Source: Cupriavidus lacunae (GTDB taxonomy: Bacteria; Pseudomonadota; Gammaproteobacteria; Burkholderiales; Burkholderiaceae). Taken from it: a DNA stretch of 64,000 nt. Made by a program: the position numbers and the translations under genes. The DNA is taken from positions 59,317 to 123,316 of the forward strand of contig NZ_QKWJ01000019.1 of the NCBI RefSeq assembly GCF_003353055.1, in the 5' to 3' direction. Under the pieces are notes generated by a model. It saw only the letters and a program-made list of their open reading frames with translations. It was not told the origin of the DNA and made no database searches. Below, piece after piece: positions 42,811 through 49,999 of this stretch (positions are counted from its first letter, which is position 1; each line of letters starts with the position of its first letter).

Positions 42811-43908
42811 GGCGGGGAGTAATCCCCAGCGGTTTCCGCTGGGAGTAATCCCCCGCCTCTACTTCATGAACGAAGCCACGGATAACCCGTGCGATTCGGA
42901 AACGGACAGCCGGCGCATTGCGCGAGGCTGGGGCATTCGCCTGTGACCACCGGACTCATCACCCGGTGCGAGCTCCTGATTTGTTGAATGCGGTATGGCG
43001 GCGCGTATTCGCGCCGCTGAAGCCCGCCGTCGGCGTGCTACCTGGCGCCCCTGAAAAGGCCCAGATGCACGACGAAAAGCCCCCACGTAGACAGGCAGGG
43101 CAGCGCGAGGCCGGTCAACAGTACGTTGACGGGTCGAAGCCTGCAGGGCCAGACATGACACCGAGTGAGAATCGGTGGAGGAGTCTGGCACGGGAGTGAA
43201 GGATGACCGGGGTCGCGCCCGGAAGTGCTTCACCTCGCCGAGAGCAAAAGCGTGTAAGTGCCCGCGAGGGCATGGGGAGAGTAAGAACCAGCTAGGGCCT
43301 GAAGTGCCTGGAATTCCTGGAAACGAGCCGAGAATGTTGCGATGAGTACCACCCCGCTTAATGGGTTCGGGGGTGCGAAATCTGGAGATGCGCCAGAAAG
43401 CAAGACGGTTCGTGAGGGACTGGTGGTCTGCTCGCCAAGCTCAACACTTCTAACGAAGGCAAAATGGGCGGCGGTCCGGGGAGATGGCTACCCCGGAAAC
43501 CAACGCCTATAAGACAACTGCTCGCGACGAAGGTCGGGCCACCAGCAATGGTGGGTCAGTCCCGAGATGCAAACTGGAGCGTGCGGTTGAGCGGCCGGCC
43601 GTTGGCATACAACGGTCGAGTCGGAAGAGTCGTGACGAGACTCGTGATGAACGAGAGCCCCGGGTGGCACCGGGCTCAAGGGGAATGGGCGCCGATGACA
43701 AGGCGCCCACCGTCCATAGTCCTGCCTACACACTTCCTATCGGCTGGCACCGAGACGAGGATGGCAGTGACCTATGGGGTGGAAGTTGGGGCTGGCACCC
43801 TAACGAACCGCCAGTGAAGGAGAGGGAAATGCTCGGCAACGGGCGCAGGGGTTTCGCCCCCTCCCTTGATTCATGATTCGGATACCGGCGGCGTCCCGCC
43901 GCCGGTTT
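42811..43908 (+). ncRNA. Candidate large structured noncoding RNA, about 1.1 kb
   Basis: No frame here has protein character, yet perfect or near-perfect stems are dense: GGCGGGG/CCCCGCC with inner CCCAGCGG-TTT-CCGCTGGG (42811-42857); GCGGCGCG-TATT-CGCGCCGC (42998-43017); GTCAAC/GTTGAC (43114-43130); CCAGAC..CACCG/CGGTG..GTCTGG (43149-43188); GTGAAG/CTTCAC enclosing CCGGG/CCCGG (43196-43233); TGCCC-GCGA-GGGCA with a GNRA loop (43259-43272); TCTGG/CCAGA (43381-43397); TCCGGGG/CCCCGGA (43475-43497); GAGTC/GACTC; GAGCCC/GGGCTC; TGGGCGCC/GGCGCCCA (43686-43709). It closes with a strong terminator at 43884-43906. I recognise no known RNA class. A decayed group II intron or an origin region are the main alternatives. 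Confidence 0.5.
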
Positions 43909-43909
43909 T
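43884..43909 (+). terminator. Strong terminator ending the structured noncoding region
   Basis: ACCGGCGGC (43884-43892), loop GTCCC, GCCGCCGGT (43898-43906), then TTTTC. No protein gene precedes it within 1.3 kb on this strand, which argues for a transcribed RNA. Confidence 0.85.
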
Positions 43910-44179
43910 CTTTCAGGACTCAAGCAAAGCGAGACAAAAGCGCCGACAAAAGAGCCCGCCACCTGGTGGGCTCTTCCCCTTCGCAAACGTGCAGCGCGGT
44001 CGGCGAAGGCGGCTGCGGGTGCGGCTTTCACGGAGGGAGCATCGATGACCTGGATGGTCGCCGGTGCTGAAGGATAAAACGGTTGGTTACACCCAGAGCC
44101 ACGTCGTGGCACCTGCGAGCGCGTAGAGCCCTGTTGCCCAACGTGCTCCAGCGAAACGCTTCTCTGGAGTGAACATCCC
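43910..44179. other. Leader of the replication module
   Basis: About 270 bases before the HTH gene; GCCACGTCGTGGC at 44099-44111 is a small palindrome. No gene supported; the promoter of the HTH-repA-repC operon is expected here. Confidence 0.4.
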
Positions 44180-44374
44180 ATGTCGAAACTGTTAGACATT
44201 CATGAACTCGGGGCCCTGCTCGGTCGCAGCCCTGAAACGATTAAAAAGGATTTGCGCCGAAATCCTCTGGCCGTCCCGCCCCGTCTTCATATCCCCGGCA
44301 CGCGCCTGCTCCGGTGGCGCCAGGCTGATGTCGATGCTTGGCTCGCGGAGCATGTCGTGGGAGGTGGGCAATGA
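44180..44374 (+). CDS. Small helix-turn-helix protein heading the rep operon
   Basis: A 64-residue protein: MSKLLDIHELGALLGRSPET, IKKDLRRNP, then a wing and RLLRWRQADVDAWLAEHV. This is the minimal AlpA/excisionase-type winged helix. The stop overlaps the RepA start as ATGA (44371-44374), so it is made with the replication proteins. It probably regulates the operon or helps at the origin or att site. Confidence 0.75.
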   Translation: MSKLLDIHELGALLGRSPETIKKDLRRNPLAVPPRLHIPGTRLLRWRQADVDAWLAEHVVGGGQ

Positions 44375-45285
44375 CCACACTCGCAGACCTGCGCATGAAT
44401 ATTCGGCAAATCCTGCGTACCCCACCTCCGGCGTTGAAGTACGTTCTCCCGGGGTTGCTGGCGGGAACGGTTGGCTCGTTGATTGCTCCTGGCGGGCTTG
44501 GCAAGACGACGCTCCTGACGCAAATCTGCGGCGCCATTGCATGCGGCCAGCCCGTTCTTGGAGGGGCGCTGGATGGCACCGACCGGTCTCCGGCCAAGGT
44601 CGCGCTGTTCTTGGCCGAGGAAACGTTGGCCGTCATGCACCACAAGGTCCACGAGGCCACAGAGCAATTGGCCTCGTCTATGGCATCCAGAAGCCGCGAA
44701 GACCGGCACGCCTTGCTGGAGCTATTGGACGCCAATCTGGGCATGTATCCCATGGGTGGCCACGGGTCACTGGTCCGAATGGGGGACGGCACAAAGGAAT
44801 ACCGCCTGCTGGTGGAGTTGTGCAAGGGTGCCCGCCTGATTGTGTTCGACCCGCTGCGACAGTTTCATGAGGGCGACGAAATCGATACGGCGTTCATGAC
44901 TGCGGTGGTCATGCAATTTCAGCGTCTGGCACGCGAAACAGGTAGCGCGGTTCTTCTTGCACATCACGCCAATCGCAGTTCCATTTCGAGCGGTACGGGG
45001 GAGCAGGTCGGCGCGTCACGAGGATGTACGGCCCTCACGGACGGCGTCCGCTGGCAAGCCAATCTATCGCCGGTGTCCGAATCGTTGGCGAATGAATTCG
45101 GCATTGACAGGGCCGATTTGCGTCAATTTGTTCGATTTGATATCTCGAAGTCCAACTATTCGGGCCCACGCGATACCGTGGTGCTGCGCAAGGCGCCTCA
45201 GTCCGGGATGATGTCGCTCTGGGTGCCGAATCAGCCATCGACGCGTGCAGTGACACCGAGGAAGCGAGCGGGAGCAACGCAATGA
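44371..45285 (+). CDS. repA: RepA-like replicative helicase (IncQ/RSF1010 type)
   Basis: A 304-residue RecA-fold ATPase: Walker A LIAPGGLGKTTLLTQICGAI near 40, VALFLAEETLAVMHHKVHEA, and Walker B ARLIVFDPLRQFHEGDEIDT near 168, then VLLAHHANRSS, the His-bearing motif of RepA/AAA_25 helicases. RSF1010 RepA (about 280 residues) is a hexameric helicase that unwinds DNA at the plasmid origin. The gene overlaps both its neighbours by ATGA. It indicates that the excised element can replicate, or once could. Confidence 0.8.
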   Translation: MTTLADLRMNIRQILRTPPPALKYVLPGLLAGTVGSLIAPGGLGKTTLLTQICGAIACGQPVLGGALDGTDRSPAKVALFLAEETLAVMHHKVHEATEQLASSMASRSREDRHALLELLDANLGMYPMGGHGSLVRMGDGTKEYRLLVELCKGARLIVFDPLRQFHEGDEIDTAFMTAVVMQFQRLARETGSAVLLAHHANRSSISSGTGEQVGASRGCTALTDGVRWQANLSPVSESLANEFGIDRADLRQFVRFDISKSNYSGPRDTVVLRKAPQSGMMSLWVPNQPSTRAVTPRKRAGATQ

Positions 45286-46289
45286 AGTGGACGCCCCGGG
45301 AAAAGCGTATCGTGCGGTACGACCCTATGTTGCCGACGGCTGCGATATTCGGTTCACTCAGCAAAGGCCCGCGCCCGAAGTTGGACGCCAGATGCGAATT
45401 TGGTGGGGTTGAGTGGCGGTTGCGCGGACCGGATATGCTCGGCATGCCTGAGCAGACCTTGCTGTTGGTATTGCTCGAGTTGGCCACGGAGCAGTATTCG
45501 GCAGGACACGCCGGCCTGAGTGATTGGAACGCATTGGTCGGCGCTCTTGCAAATGGGGCTGACAGCCCCGACGCGATGCCGCCGGTGCCAACCCGTGAGG
45601 GTGAGCCTGTGGCGCTGGCTACGCTAGCTGTCAGCTACAGCGAGTTGATACGGCGTTGCGGCCGGCAGGCCGAGGGCGGCAACGCCGCCCGGCAAATTCG
45701 CCTAGAACTGGAGCGACTTTGCGAGGTGACGGTATGGGCGACCTCACCATCTGGGGTGCAGGTCTGTTCTCGGCTCCTGCAGTGGCGGCGTGGCGACAGC
45801 AATGGCGTGCAGGTCGTGCTCAATTGGCGACTGACTGAGATACTCGTGGGCCGGCAGTTCTCGCCCGTCTCGCTGACTGAACGTCTGGCATTGCGCTCGG
45901 ACGCTGCACGCGCCTTGCACTGTGCGTTGTCGGTGCGAATCAGGCTGGGGAATACCATGTCTTTCAGGCTGGACACGCTGGCCTCCTATGTCTGGCCAGA
46001 CGGGCGCCCGGTTGCGGCATCGACGCTGCGGCGCCGGCGTCAGTTGTTGCGGGTTGCATTGAGCGACATCAGCCAGCTTCCGGGATGGACGTTGAAAGCG
46101 TCTGCTGGGTCATGCCTGGCACAGGCCGAATCTGTGACAGTCACTCGGCAGCGTTTTCAGGATGAGGCGCGTGCGTCCATACCGAAGCGCTCGCCGCGTT
46201 GCCACAAGCAGCCACCTAATAGCAAGTTGGAGGCTGCTGAGCAAAGCGTCCCAAAGACGCCGACTGACGTCTCTGGCTGGTTCACTTGA
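45282..46289 (+). CDS. repC: RepC-like replication initiator
   Basis: A 335-residue protein coupled by ATGA to repA. QTLLLVLLELATEQYS, ATLAVSYSELIRRCGRQAEG and VVLNWRLTEILVGRQFSPVS followed by SLTERLALRSDAARALHCAL match the winged-helix layout of IncQ RepC initiators, which bind origin iterons and load RepA. It is slightly longer than RSF1010 RepC, with a basic Pro-rich tail (SIPKRSPRCHKQPPNSK). The candidate iterons lie directly downstream. Family call by layout and context. Confidence 0.72.
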   Translation: MKWTPREKRIVRYDPMLPTAAIFGSLSKGPRPKLDARCEFGGVEWRLRGPDMLGMPEQTLLLVLLELATEQYSAGHAGLSDWNALVGALANGADSPDAMPPVPTREGEPVALATLAVSYSELIRRCGRQAEGGNAARQIRLELERLCEVTVWATSPSGVQVCSRLLQWRRGDSNGVQVVLNWRLTEILVGRQFSPVSLTERLALRSDAARALHCALSVRIRLGNTMSFRLDTLASYVWPDGRPVAASTLRRRRQLLRVALSDISQLPGWTLKASAGSCLAQAESVTVTRQRFQDEARASIPKRSPRCHKQPPNSKLEAAEQSVPKTPTDVSGWFT

Positions 46290-46304
46290 TATGCGGGCCA
46301 AGCG

Positions 46305-46432
46305 CGTTCACGAAAAGACGGGGCGTAGCACGACAACCAGCCCGTCGTCCTCGTAGACGACCTTACCCCGCGCGGGGCGTTCACATAAGTCCCCCGTCTT
46401 TACGTGAACGAAACCCTGTCATTATGTGAACG
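46305..46432. repeat. Iteron-like CGTTCAC repeats: candidate origin
   Basis: CGTTCAC occurs four times within 128 bp just after repC: CGTTCACGAAAAG (46305), CGTTCACATAAG (46378) and, inverted, CTTTACGTGAACG (46398-46410) and ATTATGTGAACG (46421-46432), the last two 22 bp apart. The consensus CGTTCACRTAA with helical-turn spacing, next to repC, suggests initiator binding sites. Fewer and more scattered than typical IncQ iterons, so this may be a reduced or degraded origin. Confidence 0.5.
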
Positions 46433-46490
46433 CTCGGGCAGACGGAAGGTCTTGTGAAATAAGGGTTTTCAGGCGATTTCGGCGTTCGCT

Positions 46491-46514
46491 CTAATCTTTC
46501 TCTAGAAAGATTAG
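46491..46514. repeat. 24-bp palindrome near the candidate origin
   Basis: CTAATCTTTCT-CT-AGAAAGATTAG is a perfect 11-bp inverted repeat with a 2-bp centre, 60 bp after the last CGTTCAC repeat. It could be a single-strand initiation or resolution site, or an operator; no T-run marks it as a terminator. Confidence 0.55.
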
Positions 46515-46855
46515 TCTCAACAGGGCGGAGTGTGGCCGGCGGGGCGTTCGGCCTCCGCCAGCCACCTCAAGCGGTGCAAGGCACCGGTCTATGTTAGGGC
46601 ACGCCAGAGGCGTGCCGAACTACGCCCAGGAAGCAGTCTTTGGGCGAAGCCCTGGCAAATATCCCAGTACGTTTCGATTGCGGCTTTTCGTGTCAATCGG
46701 TTGGCCAACGTTACCGTGATGGAAGGCGTTCGGATACGGGAGTGCTGGATTTCACAGTTCAAGGACCCTCATCAGGCGGGCGATGCGATATGCAATGCCA
46801 GGGCGCTGCGCGCTGGACTGTCTCGGGGCGCAGCGCTGCAATTGCTCGAACCCAA

Positions 46856-47650
46856 TTAGTCGGAACCGACCCCGAGAATCCAGCCCTCGATTTCCGCAAT
46901 CGCTCGCTCTGCAGGGGGTAGCCGGGGGTGAAGCGCCGCCTGCAATCGACCATTATGGTCAGCCCGCCGTAGCCACTCCGCAACGGTGTACGCGTCGTGC
47001 TGGTCGCTTGTCATTCCGCCCTGCGCGGTGAACACGTGCCTCCACATCGACGGATACGCTTCGACGATTGCAGAGCGCCCCGCTGGAACGTCCCAGCCGT
47101 CGAACGGCCAGAAATGAACCCTATCGCCAAGCTGTCTGTGGAGATACAGCAGCCACGGGAGGCCGGAATGCGTCGATTTGGCCACCGAGCCCTGCACGTC
47201 GAAGTGGAACGACGACTTGGCCTTGCAGCGCTCTTCGGTGATGCGTCGCCACCTGGAATTCCCTTGCCGGGCGGCGCCGTTGCCGGCGAGACCATGGCGG
47301 ACGAAGTCAACGTTGACGTGCGCCTCGTCGGTCGGCCAGTGTCGTTGAAAGTCTTCCAGGAACACGTACCAGTCGGGCTCCAAGTGATGGACCTCGAAGT
47401 ACCGTAGCGGGAACGAGAAGCTGTGGTCGATGCCGACGATGGTAGGAACGTCTTCTCGTAGAAGGTCCGCCAGCCAAATAGCAATGCCACGCCGTGTCCA
47501 GTACTTGCGAGGACTCGGGGGAGGGAGGACTTCCACTGGGTCAGCATTCTGATGGGTGGCCATGTAAGCCCGTAGGCCCTTCAAGCTGTCGCCGGGAGTC
47601 TGGGCTCCAGAATAGTCGATGCCCACGTAGCGTCGAAAAGCGGCTGACAT
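46856..47650 (-). CDS. DUF429-like predicted RNase H-fold protein
   Basis: A 264-residue protein from ATG 47650 (MSAAFRRYVGIDYSGAQTPG). The opening VGIDYSGA is the first beta strand with catalytic-type Asp of RNase H-like folds. PTIVGIDHSFSFPLRYFEVH repeats the pattern, and AIVEAYPSMWRHVF and DQHDAYTVAEWLRRA near the C-terminus carry further acidic positions, as in DUF429 proteins. Biochemical role of the family is unknown. It follows a minus-strand terminator, so it has its own promoter. The frame is open upstream to 47737. Confidence 0.65.
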   Translation of the reverse strand: MSAAFRRYVGIDYSGAQTPGDSLKGLRAYMATHQNADPVEVLPPPSPRKYWTRRGIAIWLADLLREDVPTIVGIDHSFSFPLRYFEVHHLEPDWYVFLEDFQRHWPTDEAHVNVDFVRHGLAGNGAARQGNSRWRRITEERCKAKSSFHFDVQGSVAKSTHSGLPWLLYLHRQLGDRVHFWPFDGWDVPAGRSAIVEAYPSMWRHVFTAQGGMTSDQHDAYTVAEWLRRADHNGRLQAALHPRLPPAERAIAEIEGWILGVGSD

Positions 47651-47956
47651 GCTGAGTGGCCCTCCAAAGTTTGGGTCTGTTACGAGATGGACAACGCCGC
47701 TGCGGCGAGACTTACTGGAAAGCGTGTAGTGAGCCATTCCGACTTAGGCGTTACCTCGTGTCCCATCCCATGGGCCTGCCCTGCAGGAGGTAGAAAAACC
47801 AACGGCCGCTTTTCCGGCGGCCGTCGCATGCAGGGTTCTCTATCTGCCTTTCGGCAGAATTCCTACTCCAGGTCGGACCCGGATGCCCGGGCGGCGCTGC
47901 GTTTTTGCACCCGCTTTACGCAGTCTTCGGCGCCCATGATACGCAGCAAAAGATGC
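47651..47956. other. Short spacer with terminator
   Basis: Contains the minus-strand terminator at 47795-47824. A 24-codon minus-strand frame (MGAEDCVKRVQKRSAARASG) ends at about 47863 directly after the frameshifted gene; it may be part of the same decayed gene. Confidence 0.4.
47795..47824 (-). terminator. Minus-strand terminator
   Basis: On the minus strand ACGGCCGC, a short loop and GCGGCCGT are followed by TGGTTTTTC. It marks the end of a leftward transcript coming from about 48350, supporting a real gene there. Confidence 0.7.
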
Positions 47957-48353
47957 CTAGCCAAGTACGGCTTCAGCGACTTGCTCCGCCAGCAATTCCG
48001 GGCCTTCTTCTGCTGACGCACGCAGCACATCAAGATACTCGCCGTACTCTGCGACTCGCTTGGGTTGATTCCCCTGGAAGACGTTAACGTGTGTGAAATC
48101 TGAATAGAAGCAACAATTTTTTTAATGAACTCACGTTGAGGGGCGGCGGCGAGGAGGGCGCCTGAGGCTTGCTGCTTTTGGCTCGTGGCACCTCAGCGTC
48201 CCAGTCGTGGTCGCACTCATCGCGGTCGTCAGCACTTGTGTGGTCGTAGAGAAAGCCACGGTACTGCCGGAAAGCGACAAGCAAGTGTTGCTTTCTTGCG
48301 ACGAAGCAACCGAAGATAAAAAAAATATTGCAAGCACTCAACAACGCAGCCAA
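47957..48353 (-). pseudogene. Frameshifted membrane-anchored hypothetical gene
   Basis: From ATG 48353 the minus strand reads MAALLSACNIFFIFGCFVAR (a hydrophobic anchor), QHLLVAFRQYRGFLYDHTSA and a Pro/Ser-rich linker to NVSSLKK. At the run of seven A near 48118-48124 the frame must shift by one base to continue FYSDFTHVNVFQGNQPKRVA, EYGEYLDVLRASAEEGPELL and AEQVAEAVLG, stop at 47957. The second part has good protein character but no start of its own. A one-base insertion in the A-run, a sequencing error or programmed frameshifting would each explain it. A minus-strand terminator follows. Confidence 0.5.
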
Positions 48354-48505
48354 ATAGAAACAAACGCTGATTAATGTAGAAAAATAAAGTTAGGTGAGTG
48401 CATCTGATTGGATGCAGTTTTCAAGAAGGCGCTTCTTATCTACACTTATCTCGTTATCCAGGAATATTGGATTTCTGGAGATAATCTGAATTGAAAGGCT
48501 TGTAA

Positions 48506-48862
48506 ATGAAAATTGCTTCGGTAGAGCTGACGCGGGTGTGTACCATTGGTGGAGAGTGGAACGGGCTTGGGCATGACGGTGTGAATACTTTCTGGGAAGA
48601 GCCGTATGCGTCTGAGAGTCTCGCAAGTTTCGACACGTTTCGAGCTGCTCTGGTGGCTAGTATCAACGCCTTCCCGTACATCCATTACGACGATGATGCA
48701 CAGCAAATCGTGCAAGTCAGCGACGACTGGGAACTCTTCGGGTATGACAAAGACGGTAATTGGACCGCTCGCACAGGACTCGAAGTGCTCAAGCTCAAGG
48801 TACCGGACGACAAATTCTTGCTGGATTGGTATCAGGACCTCAAGGCATCGAGGGGCGCTTAG
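48506..48862 (+). CDS. Hypothetical protein, 118 residues
   Basis: It begins MKIASVELTRVCTIGGEWNG. Acidic and soluble, with ASFDTFRAALVASINAFPYI, HYDDDAQQIVQVSDDWELFG and LKVPDDKFLLDWYQDLKA. No family recognised. The upstream 120 bases are AT-rich. A 53-residue frame follows on the same strand and could be co-transcribed. Confidence 0.6.
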   Translation: MKIASVELTRVCTIGGEWNGLGHDGVNTFWEEPYASESLASFDTFRAALVASINAFPYIHYDDDAQQIVQVSDDWELFGYDKDGNWTARTGLEVLKLKVPDDKFLLDWYQDLKASRGA

Positions 48863-48896
48863 ACTCCTCAAAGGGTATCCCTGCGGCCGCGTCAAT

Positions 48897-49058
48897 ATGG
48901 CGCCGCGCGCGTCGTTTCCGGTAGAGAAGCTCCGCAAGCTGTCAGCGCTTGAGCGGGTCACGCTGGCGGATGCGCTTGAGCAGGCGTGGTATCGCGCCAC
49001 AGAGGACGGGAAAGACCCCCTCGAAATCCTCGCAGACCTAGGTATCGACGTGCAATGA
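48897..49058 (+). CDS. Small hypothetical protein, 53 residues
   Basis: ATG 48897 gives MAPRASFPVEKLRKLSALER, then VTLADALEQAWYRATEDGKD and PLEILADLGIDVQ. The helical pattern and the position 7 bp before a clear terminator support a real gene; the ribosome-binding site is weak. No family recognised. Confidence 0.5.
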   Translation: MAPRASFPVEKLRKLSALERVTLADALEQAWYRATEDGKDPLEILADLGIDVQ

Positions 49059-49065
49059 TTCAAAA

Positions 49066-49089
49066 ATGGCCCCATGCGGGGCCATTTCT
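49066..49089. terminator. Bidirectional terminator
   Basis: ATGGCCCC-ATGC-GGGGCCAT (49066-49085), flanked by AAAA on the left and TTCTT on the right, between the convergent genes ending at 49058 and 49094. Confidence 0.85.
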
Positions 49090-49093
49090 TCTG

Positions 49094-49519
49094 CTAGACG
49101 CAAAACGTGGCGGCGCACAGGCGTGACCACGCTGCCCGGAGCCTGGGCAGCAGGATGTAAGGCTCGCTGAAGGGCGCACCCGCTTCGATTTCCTCGACAG
49201 TCTGCCTCGGTTCATGCCACAGGGACCGCTCGAGCCGTACGCGCTCATACAGCAGGGCCCAGCGGCCGCGCAGCGCTTCCGGCGCGCTGTTGGCCACCTG
49301 CGCGAACAGGTCGGCGCATGCCAGAGACCATGGCGCCACCGCATCGAGCCCGCTATCAAGCATGACGCTGTCATCGGCCATCGCGTAGCCGACACGGTCT
49401 TCAAGCCATTCTTGCAGGCTCTGTCCGGATTGCTGGGCCGCTGACAGCGCAGCGGCGCACACGGCGGGAGACAAGTGGAGGACCGTGCGGACGCCGGTGA
49501 ACTCGGTAGTCTTATTCAT
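49094..49519 (-). CDS. Hypothetical protein, 141 residues
   Basis: The minus strand from ATG 49519 has AAAGGGAAA upstream. The protein (MNKTTEFTGVRTVLHLSPAV) is mostly helical: CAAALSAAQQSGQSLQEWLE, VAPWSLACADLFAQVANSAP, ALRGRWALLYERVRLERSLW. The start resembles ribbon-helix-helix or stability-type small proteins of plasmids only in a general way. No family assigned. Confidence 0.55.
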   Translation of the reverse strand: MNKTTEFTGVRTVLHLSPAVCAAALSAAQQSGQSLQEWLEDRVGYAMADDSVMLDSGLDAVAPWSLACADLFAQVANSAPEALRGRWALLYERVRLERSLWHEPRQTVEEIEAGAPFSEPYILLPRLRAAWSRLCAATFCV

Positions 49520-49587
49520 CTACATTTCCCTTTAAAAATAATGCCAAAACAGCATGCACAAAGAAGGTCGGGAACGCACCAAATTTA

Positions 49588-49619
49588 GATTACGAAATTC
49601 AACTATCGATTACGTAATC
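49588..49619. promoter_or_regulatory. GATTACG operator-like repeats
   Basis: A perfect 12-bp palindrome GATTACGTAATC (49608-49619) and a related half-site GATTACGAAATTC (49588-49600), 20 bp apart, lie 60 bp upstream of the KfrA-like gene and between divergent genes. Likely binding sites of a small regulator, possibly the KfrA-like product. Confidence 0.5.
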
Positions 49620-49678
49620 CGACGTCTTTGCCTATACGTGCTATGCGCCCATGGGCGGATTTCAGAGGAGGGCAAATA

Positions 49679-49864
49679 ATGGCAGGACGACCGGGCATCA
49701 CCTTGGTCGACGTCGTGCAAGCCTGCGTCGCGCTCAGGCACCAAAAGCGCCGCGTCGGCCCGAGCAATGTGCGCTCGCAGCTGGGGCGGGGCAGCATGAC
49801 AACGATTAGCCGGCATCTGCGGCGCTTGGCGCTACGGCAGGAGCCTCGCCCATCGCGAGGCTGA
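49679..49864 (+). CDS. KfrA N-terminal-like DNA-binding mini-protein
   Basis: A 61-residue protein with an excellent GAGGAGGG site before ATG 49679. MAGRPGITLVDVVQACVALR and VGPSNVRSQLGRGSMTTISRHLRRL match the helix-turn-helix domain at the start of plasmid KfrA proteins, which bind their own promoter. The long coiled coil of KfrA is absent. The GATTACG palindrome upstream suggests autoregulation. A terminator follows 18 bases after the stop. Confidence 0.7.
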   Translation: MAGRPGITLVDVVQACVALRHQKRRVGPSNVRSQLGRGSMTTISRHLRRLALRQEPRPSRG

Positions 49865-49882
49865 CGGATGATTCAGAAGGCA

Positions 49883-49911
49883 CGGCCCACCCTTTGGTGG
49901 GCCGCTTTCCT
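49883..49911 (+). terminator. Rho-independent terminator
   Basis: CGGCCCACC-CTTT-GGTGGGCCG (49883-49904) followed by CTTTCCTT, after the KfrA-like gene. Confidence 0.8.
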
Positions 49912-49999
49912 TGCGGTGAAGTGGCGCCCTGGCGGTGCCATGCGCCGGCCTTGAGGTTTCCCGCGCTATCGCCACGCCGTGGGGGCTGGCGCCACTGCC

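Larger units (their letters stand above)
46290..46855. other. Noncoding region after repC
   Basis: Holds the CGTTCAC repeats, the palindrome at 46491-46514 and a hairpin GGCACGCC-AGA-GGCGTGCC (46598-46616). A frame at 46530-46859 is open but without protein character. Most likely an origin or regulatory region. Confidence 0.5.

Noticed and set aside
43464..43876. Protein-coding frames of 117-130 codons inside the structured region
   Set aside because: They lack ribosome-binding sites and protein character and overlap the paired stems and terminator region.
42811..43908. Group II intron
   Set aside because: Dense stems and a GNRA loop fit, but I find no domain V hairpin, no convincing GUGYG start and no reverse-transcriptase frame. 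A decayed intron is not fully excluded.
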